Shown: positions 12,528 to 25,500 of the stretch, piece by piece
Position numbering within the stretch: position 1 is the first letter of the stretch
Layout of the letters: the number at the start of each line of letters is the position of its first letter
Assembly: GCA_001430745.1 (NCBI GenBank)
Contig: KQ482017.1
Location: 183,749 to 247,748 of the forward strand
Direction: 5' to 3'
DNA length: 64,000 nucleotides
Origin: Auxenochlorella pyrenoidosa
Taxonomy: Eukaryota; Chlorophyta; Trebouxiophyceae; Chlorellales; Chlorellaceae
Notes under the pieces: model-generated
Databases searched by the model: none
What the model saw: the letters and a program-made list of their open reading frames with translations, nothing else
Told to the model about the DNA's origin: nothing
Position numbers and translations under genes: made by a program

Positions 12528-14625
12528 ATGAAGGCGCACCGATCTGGAGTCGCGCATCTGGGATCGGCGCTAGCTGTATTGACGCTGGTCGCAGCGCAGC
12601 ACCGGGAGTTGCCAGCGACGGCGGCAGCAGCGGCGACAGCCGAACAGCAAGTCGGTTGGGGCAGGTGGGTTTTGAGGGCGGTGTGAATTGTACCCACTGG
12701 CACTCAGTGATGTTACGCTACTCTGTCAACCAACCACGTGTTCTTCAACCCATGTTCACAGGCTGCATGTTGAGACCCCACAAATTGTTGAGCCCAAGAT
12801 AGTGGGCGGCAAGGCAGCCCGCTACGGCCGGTACCCCTACATCGTCAGCCTCCGCGTTGGCAAGGCCAAGTCTCACTTTTGTGGCGGCTCCCTCATCCAC
12901 AGCAGGTGTGCGCTGGTAGCTTGCAGCGGCCCCTAGCAGCGCGCATGGCAACGCCCTGCTGCATGAGCCTGCTTGCTTTACAGCCACCAGATTGCAATCC
13001 GCTTTTCGCTGACCCGATGCTGCAGGCTCGTGCTGACTGCTGCGCACGTGAGACGTAGGGCCGTTCACTGCAAAGCATGCCTGGCATCGCACACCGCTGT
13101 CGGCGTTGAAGCATGCAGCATGTTTGTTTCCGTCAATTCGCAGTGCAGTAGCTGAGCTCTGACAGCTGATGTGTTGCAGTGTTTCTTTGAGGCGGATGGA
13201 CGACGGAGCAGCCTCGCCTACTGGCGGCCGCATGTGAGAGATGCGCTTCCTGATGCCGTTTCGGACGCCACGCCATGCACCAGTGATCGCTCACACAGAT
13301 CGTGCGGAAACGCGTGTTCATTCACAGATCCATGCACGCATGGCAGGCGTATGGTTGAGTTCCATACCTTGCTAATGCAGGTCCATATTGGCGGATACTC
13401 GCGCGAGGGAAGCAGCTTTAAGGCACAGGGCATACGCACTCTTGTGCACCGACGGTATGACCCAGACACCCAGGAAAACGATGTGGCTCTCGTCCTGCTG
13501 GACCGGCCCTCCACCCAAATCCCCATTCGGCTGCCCTTGGGTGCGACTGCATGCTATCGCCTTAGCTTGCTGGGCGCATGCCAACTATGCTTGCTTGTTT
13601 GGGCGCAAACTATGCGGCGCAGCCTGCATTTTTCAACCACAACCAGACAATCCTTTGCATACAAGACTTGCCATCAAATGGTCTGCACTTGGTTATTTGC
13701 AGGGCGCCCAAGCCCAGCGGTCGAGCCCGGCACCCTACTGACTGCGATTGGGTTTGGAGTGCTGTGGGACCACGGCCCGCCTGCGCGCTTCCTCCAGGAA
13801 GTGAGCATGGTGGATGCTGCTGTGATGATTAGTGCTCTGTCAAGTTTTTTGCATGACAGGCTGCTCTGGTGCACCAGTGCATACCATAATGGGGGGCCAT
13901 AATGCCACCCTCTCGCAATGCAATGCAAGCTGTACTGCCCACTTTCCGCAGGTGCCTCTGATGCTGCTCAGCTATGACGATTGCCTTGCCTACATGCCAA
14001 CCGAGCAATGGGGAAACAATTCAATGCTATGTGCTGGTGGGTCATGACCTGGTCAGGCCTGTTCAGGCAGCAGCATTTGCCATCCTTGACGGCATGTGAG
14101 GTGCTGCGAGGGTGTAAGAGGGTGCATGCTGCGAGTGCATACCACTTCTCAACGCTTCAACTCCAACATCTGCAGGGCAGCCCAGCCGCCACAAGGATAC
14201 GTGCACCGGCGATTCCGGTGGCCCCTTGCTGCTCAAGGACCAGAGGGGCCGGCCGTGGCTAGACACCATTGTTGGCATCACTTCTTTTGGATACAAGTGT
14301 GCCGGCCAGAGGCCTGGAACGTACACAAACGTTGCACTGATGGCACCATGGATTCGGCATACCGCTCGGGTGAGCAAGGCACAGATGGGACCATGCCTTT
14401 TCGAACTGGGGTCTGTGTCGCAAGTTCCGTTGCGGTTAGACAGACTTTAAGCCCAAACAAGCAAGCAAGCAACTGGGCCTGCAGGCAGCTGTCCGCCCAA
14501 CCCATGCCCATGCACGCCCCTTCTCCCTGCAGCGACTGCTGGCACCACCTCAGCGGGGCCTGCGGCCGTTGTGGGGATTGCTGCGGGTGCGACAGCGCAA
14601 CATGACCGCTGAGGCGCTGCCTTGA
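12528..14625 (+). CDS. Secreted trypsin-like serine protease (peptidase S1)
   Basis: Chymotrypsin-fold endopeptidase, predicted 328 residues from nine exons (12528-12664, 12762-12905, 13026-13047, 13180-13233, 13381-13540, 13703-13800, 13952-14036, 14176-14369, 14533-14625). The N-terminus (MKAHRSG...GSALAVLTLVAA) looks like a signal peptide. A short propeptide ends PK before IVGGKAARYG, so activation would be a tryptic K|IVGG cut. The catalytic triad is complete: His in LVLTAAH, Asp in ENDVALVLLD, Ser in DTCTGDSGGP. Asp six residues before the catalytic Ser (position 189) predicts cleavage after Arg/Lys. The fold ends near PGTYTNVALMAPWI. The last exon gives either an Arg/Leu-rich or an Ala/Gly-rich tail depending on frame; the phase-consistent choice is used. 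S1 proteases are uncommon in green algae. Confidence 0.88.
14411..14471 (+). repeat. Dispersed intronic repeat, most complete copy
   Basis: About 60 bp starting GTCTGTGTCGCAAGTTCCG, then GTTAGACAGACTTTAAGCC and ending in CAAACAAGCAAGCAAGC. It sits in the last intron of the protease gene. Related copies are listed separately. Confidence 0.75.
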
Positions 14626-15779
14626 GATTGCACATGCATCTTGCTGTCACATGCCATGCAATCACATGCCATGCAATCACAATTAATCACAAGTGCAACT
14701 TGACGTACGCTACACACGTGTAGCACAGGATGTTGCCAATGTTGATCTTGCAGCAGCATGAAGGTGCTCGAAAGCTGTGTGTCAGGGCCACAGCTTGCAA
14801 TCAATTGGTGTGCCTGCCGCCTTCATCTAAGGCAGCATGTTTTAAGCATGTTGCCTGGATGCTTGCTCAAGCTAACTCAAGCACTGCCTGGCAGGCTTGC
14901 GCAATCTTGTAATTACGGTCTGGCGCACCGCACCGGAACTTACGACACAGACTGCTCTTGTGCACATTCGGCTTGGTCGGCATCGCCACTCATGCCTTGA
15001 CCTGGGCATGCATGCTGCCTGCACAGCAGCAGCAAACCACCTACCAGGCACAGCAGTGCCAGGCCAGGGAGGGCTCGCGAGAGCAGAAAGATCAAACCAT
15101 GAGCTCCAGCTGCAGTGCAATCCAGCAGCTGCCAGCTGATCGAGCATCAATTGATCTGTCCAGGCTCCTCGCAGGCCCGATTGCCAACTTCCATGGTGGG
15201 TTACGCTGGCCTTGCTCCTGCTGGTGCTGGCAATCCTGCAACTGGAGCGTGTGCTGCACAGCGGAAGTCAAGAAACCTGGCATCTGGGGAGGCTGTCGCC
15301 AGGCAGATTTGGCTGCGCGCTTGATGCACGCAGCAGCAGCGCAGATGCTCGCGGTGGAGGGACGCCGGCTGTGCTGACTGGCATGTGCCGTTGAAGGGTG
15401 CGTCAAATTGTGGCGTCAGCAGCTTGCTGCCAGCATCTTCCACTGCATAGAAAGCTCCTCTGTTGTCGGTCAATATTTAGACACAAGCAAGCCCTGAAAC
15501 CTCAAAACAGCGGACAGATTCCAGGGCCAGCTCCAGAAAAAGGAGAGCCGGGGGAATCAGGAATGGCATATCCACCACTGCCCTTGCAGGATTCCTGGAT
15601 GGCACTCCTTGGAGCACAAAGCGCTGGACAGCGACTTGCGCTCACCATTCGTTTCCCAGCTACACCTGAGTAAGCACTCAGGAGCGCTAGAACACGCAGG
15701 CGCGGCCACTGCGCTTGTTGGGCCCTCCGCATTCGCCCCGCTCGCGCGACGCGCGCACCAAGCAACCCACACCGCCGCC
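14626..15779. other. Intergenic region protease / PiT transporter
   Basis: 1.15 kb without a recognisable gene. It holds a small direct repeat (CACATGCCATGCAAT twice, near 14648-14677), a TGTAA at 14908-14912 that may end the protease transcript, and a partial inverted copy of the dispersed repeat at about 14928-14962. Open frames here show no family similarity or transit peptide. Confidence 0.5.
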
Positions 15780-18700
15780 ATGAGCGAGGTCTACACGTGA
15801 GTCTGCGCAGCGCCTTTGTGGCAGGGAACGCAGCAGCGTGGCCAGCCTCGCTGCATGCGGCGTCGAGCACCCGATGGAGCCGGCAGCCCAAACGTGGCCC
15901 TTATGGCGCTTCAGGGACCAGTCCGGGTCGCGGAACTGGGAGCAGTCCGCAAGAAATCCCGGCTGCCATCACCAGATGCCCTGTGCCCGCGCCACCTCAG
16001 CAGCCGGCGGCGGCCGGCTGCCGCACGACCCACCCACGCCGGCGGCCTCACTGCGCTCGCTCTTCTCCCTGCCCCTCCTTTTGGTGCAGTGAGTACACGT
16101 GGATCTTCGTGTGCTCCATCTGTAAGCCGTGATTGCACCTGCAATGCTGGCAACCTCGCCTGCGTGGTTGCCTGCAGTGGCGGGCAGGCTTGCTGGCAGG
16201 GCAGACTTGCGCTGTGCCATGCAGTAGTGCACACTCCAACCTGTATTGTTGCCTGGACCCACCACCCCACCCCACCCATATTGCCCTACCCTGCTGCGCA
16301 GTCCTCGCCATCTTTGTGGCTTATGGTATCGGCGCCAATGATGTTGCCAACGCGTTTGGCTCCAGTGTCGGTGAGGCCCCGCAGGGTGGCAGCCAGCAAT
16401 GCGCAGCGGATGCCTGCGTCTGGGGCGCAGCACGCAGCGGTGGGTAGGCACCTGCCCGACCAGCATTCCTGAACTTGCATTCATGCCGCCGTCTGCCACC
16501 TGCAGGCGCCAAGGCCATTACGATGAAGCAGGCACTGCTAATCGCAGCGGTCTGCGAGTTTGGAGGTGCTGTGCTGCTGGTGAGCCCACATCGTGACAGC
16601 CTGAGGGAATGTTCACAGGCCAGGCACACGTGGTAGCAGGGGCTGCAGATGACCCAGCCTCCAGACTAAGACCCTCTGCACGCTCTGTTTGCGCTGCAGG
16701 GATCAGGAGTGACGAATACGATCCGCAACAACATTGCCAACCTCAGCTACTACACCAACAAGCCGGATCTGTACATGTGAGCTTGCTTGCTTGTTTGGGC
16801 TCATTCTTAACCGCTACGGGACGCGACGCAGACCCTAAAGCTGTGCCTTGAGTGGGCGACAGCTGTGCATGTGGCTCCAGCCGGGGCGGCAGCTAAGCGC
16901 AGCTTCTCTGCAAAGAACCTGCTGTCAATGCGTGCGCAACATGCAAGGCATCCTCTAACAGCCAAGCGGTCCTCTTTTGCTCCGCTGCAGGTATGGAATG
17001 CTCTGCGCCATGTAAGTAGGGAGTGGTGAATCTGGGGTAGGGCTGGGGAGCAGGGATTGAGCAAGCGTGAATGGAGCAGGCATTGCTCCGTCAGCTCAAG
17101 GCTTCTCTCCCTGCTGTCCCACCCCTCACCTCCTTCCTTGGCGCCCTCCTTGCTTCAGGCTTGCCACCGGCATCTGGCTCATCGTTGCCACGTGAGTCTG
17201 GAGAGGTGCATTGCTCGGCTTGTGTCGCATGCACAACACCTGCCTGAATGCCTGCCTGCCTGCCTGCCCACGCGCCTGCCTGCCTGCCTGTACGCCTGCG
17301 CGCATTCTGATCTGTCCCGCTACTCTGCCTGCAGCTATCTCGAGCTCCCCGTGTCCACCACTCACTCGATTGGTGAGTGCACGGAACCCTGCTGTGCGCC
17401 CAGCAGGCTTGACCTGTTGCCTGGCATCTGTCGCTCGAATGTTTTCATCACCTTGTCCCCTCATCTTTTCCCTTACCCGCCCCTCTTGCAGTCGGTGCTG
17501 TGATCGGAATGTCTATGATTGCTGCTGGCGCCGACTCTGGTAAGCAGTACGCCCTGAAGACTTGGATTGTGGAAAGCCAGTGCCCTCTGCGCACCTGTGT
17601 GCCACATTGGCAGGTGGCTGCCTCGCTAACCTGCGCATGTCGTCCTGTGCGCTGCTGCAGTCGTGTGGAGCAAGCACAAGGACTCCTTCCCCTTCCTGGA
17701 TGGCGTGTCGGTGATTGTCATCTCCTGGTTCACCTCGCCCCTCCTGTGCGCCATTGCCGGCGCTGGCCTCTTCCTGTTCACCCGCCACGCCGGTGAGTGC
17801 CCGGAATGGTTACGCCGGTGGTTTCCACTGCTGCCTGTCAATGCGCCCTTGCTTTCACACCAATTGGAACCCGCTCGCTCACTGCAAGCGCTTGCCTGGC
17901 CTGATGTACGGGCTCACCTGGTGATAACCCACTTTTCATCTCCACTGCAGTGCTGCGCCGCCAGAACTCCTACAAGCTGTCCCTGTGGATGTGAGCCTGC
18001 CAAAGCACGGCTCGCTGCCGCGTACGGGTGTGCCTGCGAGGGATTAGCTGCCCCTTACTGCTGCGAAGATCCAAAAAGCAGTGCCCATGCCTGCCAATGA
18101 TCCAACTAGCATTGCGCATGCCTGTGTACACCCTGATGCAGGCTGCCCCTGTTCACCTTCATCACCGTCTACATTGGCTGCTACTATGTCATCCAGAAGG
18201 CAAGACTTTGCATAAACTTGGCATCTGCCACGGCTTGCATCAGCTTGGCAGCTGCCAGTGGTCACCACCTGGTTCAGAACAGGCTTTTTCCAGCCGTGTA
18301 CAGCTGCGGCAGGGCTGCTGCAAACAGTGACATTGAAGTCGTGAATGCGAGTGCCCGTCCCTGCGCCTGCTGCCCCGCATCTGCAGGGCCCCAAGCTTGC
18401 CAACAAGGTGTCTGATGGCAAGAACGCCTGGATCTCTGCCTGCTTTGGTGAGTGACCACAGCATCAGCACTTGCGCTGTGCGTGCATCTGCAGCAGAGCC
18501 TCCAAACCAGCGGTTTGGCCCCATGCAGCCACCTGAGCGGTCGAGACTTGCATTTCTGCAGCCACCCGCTTATCTCATGCGTGCACCCCCCGTACCCAAT
18601 TGTGTTGCAGCCTCCGGTGGCTTCATCATCGCTGCGCTCGTGGGCATTCCCCTGATCAAGCGCCAGGTTGGTGACTGGGGTCAAATCGGACTGCATGGAG

Positions 18701-21700
18701 AGCTCATTCGCTTGGATCCACTTGAGTGCAAGCCATCGTGCACCAAGAACAGCTCGTGCTCTCCAGCTGCTGCTATCGTGTGTGTACCCACTAGCTATCC
18801 AGTTTGGCGATTCCAACCCTGTGGCCTGGTCTGCCCGATGCAGGTCGAGCGCGACATGGAGGAGCTCGAGAAGGCCGAGGTGATCCCTGAGCTGCAGACC
18901 GGCGAGGTGAGAGCCCCCTCCCTCTGCTGGGCTGTGCCTGGCAGCTGAGGACTGGCACTGCTGCTCCTGTCTGTCACCACTTGCAGCCTGCAGCATGGGC
19001 AAACGCTGCGCGGGCCCCTCGCCTGTCGGCAGGTCTGGATGACTCGTCTCCAGCTGCGTCCTGTGCCTCCTCTTGGAATTGTGTGCGTAGCATGCTGGCT
19101 AGCGCCCTGCTCCGACCCACATCTCAGCCCACCATGCTCAATATGTCTGTGCTTAGAACCCATCTTTGCCTTGCCATGCTGCAGGGCAAGGCCAAGGATG
19201 TGGAGTCTGCTTCCCCTGAGGGCTCTGCCAAGAACGAGCCTCTAGCCGATGACACCCCTGCTGTGGGCGCCGGCCACTCTAGCCGCACCCCTGCGGCCCT
19301 CAAGGACATGCGGAAGAGCAAGGTGCGGGCCTTCAGTAGCGCGCGAGCCGCTGATATTTGCTCAGACAAAAACCGCCCAAGTTATCATGATGAACAACTC
19401 ATGGTTTGCCAGAGGCAAGCTCCAACGTCCAGGAACCGGCCAGCAACGTCGCGCCTCTGGCTCCCGTCTGCAGATCTTCGGTTCCGTCAGCGGCGCGCTC
19501 ACCAAGACTGCCAACTTCAGTGAGCACCACTGCGCTGTGCCTGCCTGTCAAGCCAGCAGCGCCTCCCATTCTGTGCCTTTTGCCCGGCCCTCCCACATGC
19601 ATTCTTTGGTGCATTCGTTCAACGCTCACTCTATGCGCCCCTCGCAGACGTGCACGAGGTCATCTCTGAGGACAAGACTGTGAACGAGCTGCACAACAAC
19701 GCCGAGCAGTTCGACCGCAAGACCGAGGTTGCTTTCAAGTATCTGCAGGTGAGAGTGTACTTGTTGCCGGTGACTGGCAGCAAGGATGGGTGTGCCTGCC
19801 AAGGTGCTTCCCGGCTTCCACGATCCCATGTGAAACCCCCCTCCTGCGCTCTAAACAATTGTGTGTGCAGGTCTTCACCGCTATGTGCAACAGCTTCGCC
19901 CACGGCTCCAACGACGTCGCCAACTCCATTGGTGAGCATGCCGGCACTGCAAAGCCAGCATCTGCAAGTTGCAAGATCTGCTCTGGCTCGCGCCCGGGCA
20001 CGCAGGCGCACCAGCCGTGCTCAGCCTCCTCTTCACACCCTCCCCTGCACGTCTGCAGGTCCCTTTGCCGGCATCTACGCCGTGTGGCGCTGCACCTGCG
20101 TGCAGAGCAAGTCGGATGTGCCCACCTGGATCCTGGTCGTTGGCGGCGCCGGCATCGTGCTGGTGAGCCGCCGCTGGGGTGGCTGCGCAGCAGGGACATG
20201 CGGCAGTGGCGGGCTGAAGGTGCAGATGGTTGTGCAGGACTGCTTGGAGGCAGCGAAAACACCCTGCTGATGCTCACCGCGTCGCCATCAACTTCTCAGG
20301 CTATCCTGCATGCTCAATTAAGCGCCTCGGCCCGCCCTGCTCTGTGTGCAGGGCCTGGCCACTTATGGCTACAAGATTATGCGCGTGCTGGGCGTGAAGA
20401 TGACCAAGCTCACCAACAGCCGCGGTGGGTGCCTGGGAGCGGCCTCTGGGCCCTGGCGCAGAGCCTGCTGGGAGTGCTACGTGGCAGCTGCGCCCCAACT
20501 GCACCCAACCGTGCTTTCAAGGTCGAATGCGCCTTGCTTGCCCCTGTGCTGACTGACGCTGAACTGCTCCACCTCATCCTCTTCATGCCTCCAGGCTACT
20601 GCGTGGAGCTGGCCTCTGCCATTGTGGTCATCGTCGGCAGCCGTTACGGCCTGCCCCTGTCCACCACCCACTGCATGGTCGGCGCCATCACTGGTGCGCA
20701 TCCGCAAGCGCTTTGCTCGCTGGCGTGGACGCGAGCCAGGGGGTTCAGCACCAGCAAGCGCAGCTGCGATCTAACCACTGCATTCTGCCAACCTGCCACC
20801 TCGGCTGCAGGCATCGGCATTGTTGAGGCCGTGTCGGGCCGCAGGCCCGAGGGCTCCACCGCCAGCAACAAGCGCGCCTTCAACTGGCTGCTGCTGGTGA
20901 GCTGCTCTTCTGACCACCGCTGTGTTGCAGTATGCTGTACTACGCTGAGGGGAAAGGGGTGCTGCGCTGCAGAGCCGGCAGGCCTGGCGTGGCAGCGCGT
21001 GCCATGGGCAGCTTGAAATGCTTGGCTTGCCCATGCCCGTGAGTGCCCTCCCATCGCTCCTCAACTCTTTCCTCTCTTCTCCTGCCCCCTTGCAGATCAA
21101 GTTCTTCTGCGGCTGGGTGGCGACTCTGGTTGTGGCTGCGCTCACCTCGGCGGCTTTCACCGCGCAGGGCATGTGAGTGCAGGGTGCCTCTGCCCATGCT
21201 CCGTGCACCTGGCATTCGATCAGTGGCAGCCACGCCTCTGCTCAGCAGCAGTGCGGGTTGGTGTTCTGCGGTGTCTGCGGGGCTGTAAGCCAACTCACCC
21301 CCGCCCCTGGTCCTGCCTCTCTGCAGCTACGCTCCCTACCGCCTGGACACCGATGCCCGCGTGTCGGATGCCATCGCCCTCAACCAGACCGCCAGTGAGT
21401 TGGTTGCAATGTGCCTGCAGCTGCTGCGGTGGTAGGGTGCTCTCTGCTCCGGTTCCCAGCGCCTCCTGTCATGTAGCTGTGGCCTCACCCAGCCGCGCGC
21501 TGCCCTCCCTGCTGCAGACGCTGTGGCCGGTTACATGTTCAACAACAGCGCCACCGGCGCCAACGCCGCGCTGCTGTCCGAGCAGGCCAACGTCATGCTG
21601 GCTGCCTGCAACGCTGCGGCGGTGCCCACGCCCCCGGTGTCCTTCAACCCCATCACCGCCTGCGTCAACACGGTGAGCTGAGTTTTTTTTTACGCGTTTG

Positions 21701-21882
21701 TGGCTGTGCACTTAAGGCATTACGAGTGGGTGTTCAGCCGCCCTCGTCAGTCTTGATGGATCGCTGTCAGCAATCTCAGTGAGCATGGCTTCATTGCTTG
21801 TGCATCATGCACTGAGCCTCCAGCTGCGCTGCCTCCCCTGCAGGTGATGACCTCGCTCAACATGACCACCTGGAATGCATGA
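15780..21882 (+). CDS. PiT-family (SLC20/Pho4) phosphate transporter
   Basis: Cation-coupled inorganic phosphate symporter of the plasma membrane, 622 residues in 27 exons; several are very small (17, 22, 32, 33 and 38 nt). Both PiT signature repeats are present: GANDVANAFGSSVG in the N-terminal half and GSNDVANSIGPF in the C-terminal half, each followed by a VSTTHS/LSTTHC element (ELPVSTTHSIVGAVIG; GLPLSTTHCMVGAITG). About ten to twelve hydrophobic segments surround a hydrophilic loop at ~275-380 rich in Glu, Lys and Ser (VERDMEELEKAE...), as usual for eukaryotic PiT proteins. The start MSEVYTEYTW is the first ATG in frame. One intron (18200-18386) has a GC donor. The extracellular tail after GIYAPYRLD carries several N-x-T/S sites. 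The family is often induced by phosphate starvation; no PHR1-type promoter element was identified. Confidence 0.93.
16781..16835 (-). repeat. Dispersed intronic repeat, inverted copy in PiT intron 5
   Basis: Read on the minus strand it gives GGTCTGCGTCGCGTCCCG, CGGTTAAGAATGAGCCC and CAAACAAGCAAGCAAGC, matching the 14411-14471 element along its length. Confidence 0.65.
17236..17292. repeat. CTGC/TGCC microsatellite in PiT intron 7
   Basis: Runs of TGCC and CCTG units (CTGCCTGCCTGCCTGCC and again after CACGCG) in the intron before the STTHS exon. Confidence 0.75.
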
Positions 21883-22513
21883 GCGCCAGGCTGAGCTGGC
21901 CTGTCACCAAGGATGTGTGCACGCACGAGAAAGGGCGCACACCCGATGCGATCCTCCATAACCGCTGAGCTGGTAATCAGCCTGCTAGGGTTCCTTCCTT
22001 CCAGCATACACCTTGAAAGACATTCTTGGGCTTACCTGCCTCGCATAACCCTGCACCCATCACGGCCCAAGAGCTTCAATTTACCCAGCCCTGCACTCCT
22101 CGCCCATTGTCCTTACTGGGTCAACTCCCAAACTCAAGATCAAACTCAACGGTTGAGCCACATAATGGCTCTTCCGGACGTCAGACTATAGAGTCTTCAT
22201 CCCTTCATCGTTGCGTCGCAGCCCAAGTGTCCAGCTTGAAATGGGGCCTTGCTGCCTGCCCCCCCCGCGCAGCCATCAGAACCTTGTTTGACTTTCACCC
22301 CTCCCGCTGGCTTTTGCTTGCCTTCCAGCTGTTGCTCAATCCCTGCATGTCTTGAGCAATCACATATTCTGCATCCCTTTAGACTGTAACGTGCCGCAGC
22401 AGTCATGCCTAATCAGGTCACAAGGTTGTGTTCAAGCACAACTTTGTGACAACACCACTGAAGGGGAGCTGGCCATTTACCAGTCTACATGGAGCAAGGT
22501 GCATGCACATAAC
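21883..22513. other. Convergent 3' region PiT / FAAP100-like
   Basis: 630 bp between two stop codons on opposite strands. A TGTAA at 22385-22389 could end the PiT transcript. No coding sequence recognised. Confidence 0.4.
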
Positions 22514-25500
22514 TCAGAGCACAATGATGGGTATTGGTGCCACAGCTGCCCGTGCTGCACACACCAGCTGCTGCAGCTGCTCTTGCTCCTGCTGCCTACG
22601 CTGCTGCACCTGCGCCGCTGGCCCGTCTGCGGGCTGCTGTGCTGCAGCGTTGCGCAGGAGCACCGCTGCTTCCCTTAGCCGGCGCAGCTGCAGCAATGCC
22701 TCTTCCAGGTCTGCTGACAGTGGCGCAGCGAGGCTAGCATGGCGGGGCAGGAGCGTGCCGCGGCTGCCGGGCAGCTGCAGCCAGCGGTGCAGCGCGCCGC
22801 GTGCCTCTGCTGCTGCAGTTGCCTGCTGCAGGTGCTGGATGCGCAGGCAGAGGCCACGGTGGCAGGCCAGCAGCGCTGCAGGCGTGCCGGCTGCTCCCGT
22901 CACCTGCAGCAGATGCTGCTGTGTGCTCGCAAATGCCTGGTCTGGCAACAGTTGCGCCGACACGCTGGTCCTCAGCTCTGCTTCTGCAGAAGCCCAGCTC
23001 CCCTTGGCTGCCTGCTGCCCGCTGCTGGGCTGCAGCCCTGGCGCTGGCCTTAGCAGGTTGAAGGCCGGGCCCGGCGCTTCCGCGCCCTGGCCTGGCTGCA
23101 CCAGCGGCTGGGTGCAGAGCCCCCCTTGCAGGAGCTGTTTCATCAGTGGCCCTGCATCTGGGTGTTGTCCACTCAAGGTTGTGGGCAGCTGCAGCACCAG
23201 CTGGGCTTGCAGGCGCTGGCCGCTGCTGCTGCCGCTGCCTGCCTGGGCAGTGCCTGCGGGCGGCTGCAGGTGCGGCTGCTCCAAGCAAGGCCAGCTGCCG
23301 GCCCCGCTGCTGCTGGCGCCGCAACTGTTTGGCTGCATCAGGTCGAGGATGTCGAGCTTCACACTGTGCAGCTGCAAAATTGAGGACGCGCTGCTGCTCT
23401 CCACACTGATGATGCTCGGGTCGGTGTGCGGCGCGCTGTCAGGGCCGCTGCCGGCTGCTGCGTTGCTGTGCGGGCAAAGCAGCACCCTGAGATGCCCATC
23501 CAAGCGGCATCCCACGGGCAGCCGGCATTCCCGCCGCCACTCGGCCCCAGGCGGCAGCCTGCCCAGGGGCTCAGCCAGTGCAATGCTGCTGCCGCAGTTT
23601 CTGCTGCCGGTGCTGCTGGTTGAGTGGATGATGAGGACACTCCAGCTGCCTGCCAGTGGCAGCTTGCTGCTGTTGCGCAGGCTGACCTCAAGCGCCAGCT
23701 CATCTTCCTGGCTGCTGCCGCCGTCTGCAGCGCTGCCTGCTTGAGGGCGCAGCGCTTGCGAGCGGAGCCTGAGTGGGCGAATGTTGCAGTGCAGCCTGCC
23801 GACGCCGTCTGTTGTTGCTCCGCTGCCAGGGCTGGCAGCTGCCTGCATGGCTGGGATGGCTGCAGCCAGCCCTGCAAGCCTGGCATCTAGCGCGAGCAGC
23901 TGCCGTTCCAAAGCCTCCTGCTCCTCCGACACATCGGCTATGCTCCCCAGCAGGCCCTGCGCAATGGCAGCCCAGCAAACAGAACGTGAGCAGGAGTGGC
24001 TAATGGCATGCATCAGACATCTGTGCACGCAGGGCTGCGGTAACCTTGGATCCATGCACCTGCCAGGACGGCTGCAATTCGTGAAGCAGGTTGAGAAGCA
24101 CTCACCTGGATGCTTGCCTCCAGGCTTGGCACAGCCAGCGCCTGCTGTGCTTCTCCAGCATGCCGGCCAGTGCTGAGCACGGCGCCTGCCACCGCCAGAA
24201 GCGTGCCTTGGGAGGTCAGCATCACCAGCTGCTGCCTCTGCTGCTGTTCTGCCGCAGCAGACGCAGCCACTAAGAGCAGAGGCTGGCCAGCTGTTCGTGT
24301 GCTTGCCCCGGCCAGCACCACATCGCTAGCAAAAGCCTGCAGCGGGCTGCCTCCAGCTGCCAAATCGAGGCAGCGCAGCATGCTGCCCTTGCTGCTGCTG
24401 CTGCTGCTGGCATCGCGCTGACACAGCAGATAGCACAAGGTGCTGCCCATGGCTGCCACTGCCTGCACCCCTGCAAGCAATACTGTGGCTGTGCAGGCGC
24501 CAGCTGCCACCATGCTTGCTGGCGCAGCAGGTGAAGCACCAGTGCCACTGCAGCTGCCACCGCCAGCAACAATCGTGGTCGCCTGGCAGCTGCCCAGGCC
24601 TGCTGGCGCTGCTGGGATCAGCTGCCCAGCCTCTGCGAGGAGCACCAGCTCCTGGGGTGGTTGCTCTGCTGTGCTGCCACTGCCTTCATTTGGCACCTGC
24701 AATGGCAGGATGCACATACTGCTGCTGCTGCTGCTCCCGCTGCTGTCAACGCACACTGCAATGGGCAGCAATGCTGCTCCAGCATCTGCTGCATGTTGCT
24801 GCATCCCCTGCTGCCGCCCAGGGCTCATTGTCGTGCCGACAGGGAGCGCAAGCACCTGCCCACGGGCTGTGGCCACCAGCAAGTAGCCAGCGGGGGAGGC
24901 CATGGCCTCGGTGCAAGCTGCGGCAGGCAGCTCAAAGCGCGCCCGGCATGCGACACGCTCCGCACTGCCGCTGTCTGCTGCAGCTCTGCCAACATACGCT
25001 GCTGCGGTGGCATCTGCAGGGATGGCCGGCGTGGCAGCTGCGGAGCCGCCTGCTGCAGGTCCTGGCATATGGCACACCCAGCTGGCAACCGAGTGCACCA
25101 GCAGCGGCGGCACCTGGTCATCCTGCATCTGTCCATGGCCGCGGTAACGCTGCAGCGCTGCTGCTAGTTTGTCCAGCGGAAGCGGCACCACGCCACCTTC
25201 ACCATGGCTGCCGCCCGCGCCACCGCGAGGGCCGCTGGGGCCCCAGTCCCCACGTCCCATGCTGCCTGTCTGCTGGCTGCCCGGCGCTGGATCCCAGCTG
25301 AATGCCAGGTGCTCCCAGGCCACTGCAGCTGCCAGCTGGTGCCGGGCCGGGCAGGCAGGCTGGGCCAGCGACACCTCCACGGCGTCAATGGCTGCTGCTT
25401 CGACCTTGGCTGTTGGCCCTGGCTGCGCCGCCCTGCTGCTGCGCGCAGGCGGGTGCAGCTGGAGTGCCCACACGCGGCAGCTGGCCCCCACCAGAAGTAG

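Noticed and set aside
22428..23744. 438-residue plus-strand open frame
   Set aside because: Antisense to the FAAP100-like second exon; Cys/Ser/Ala-rich translation of CTG/GCA repeats with no domain.
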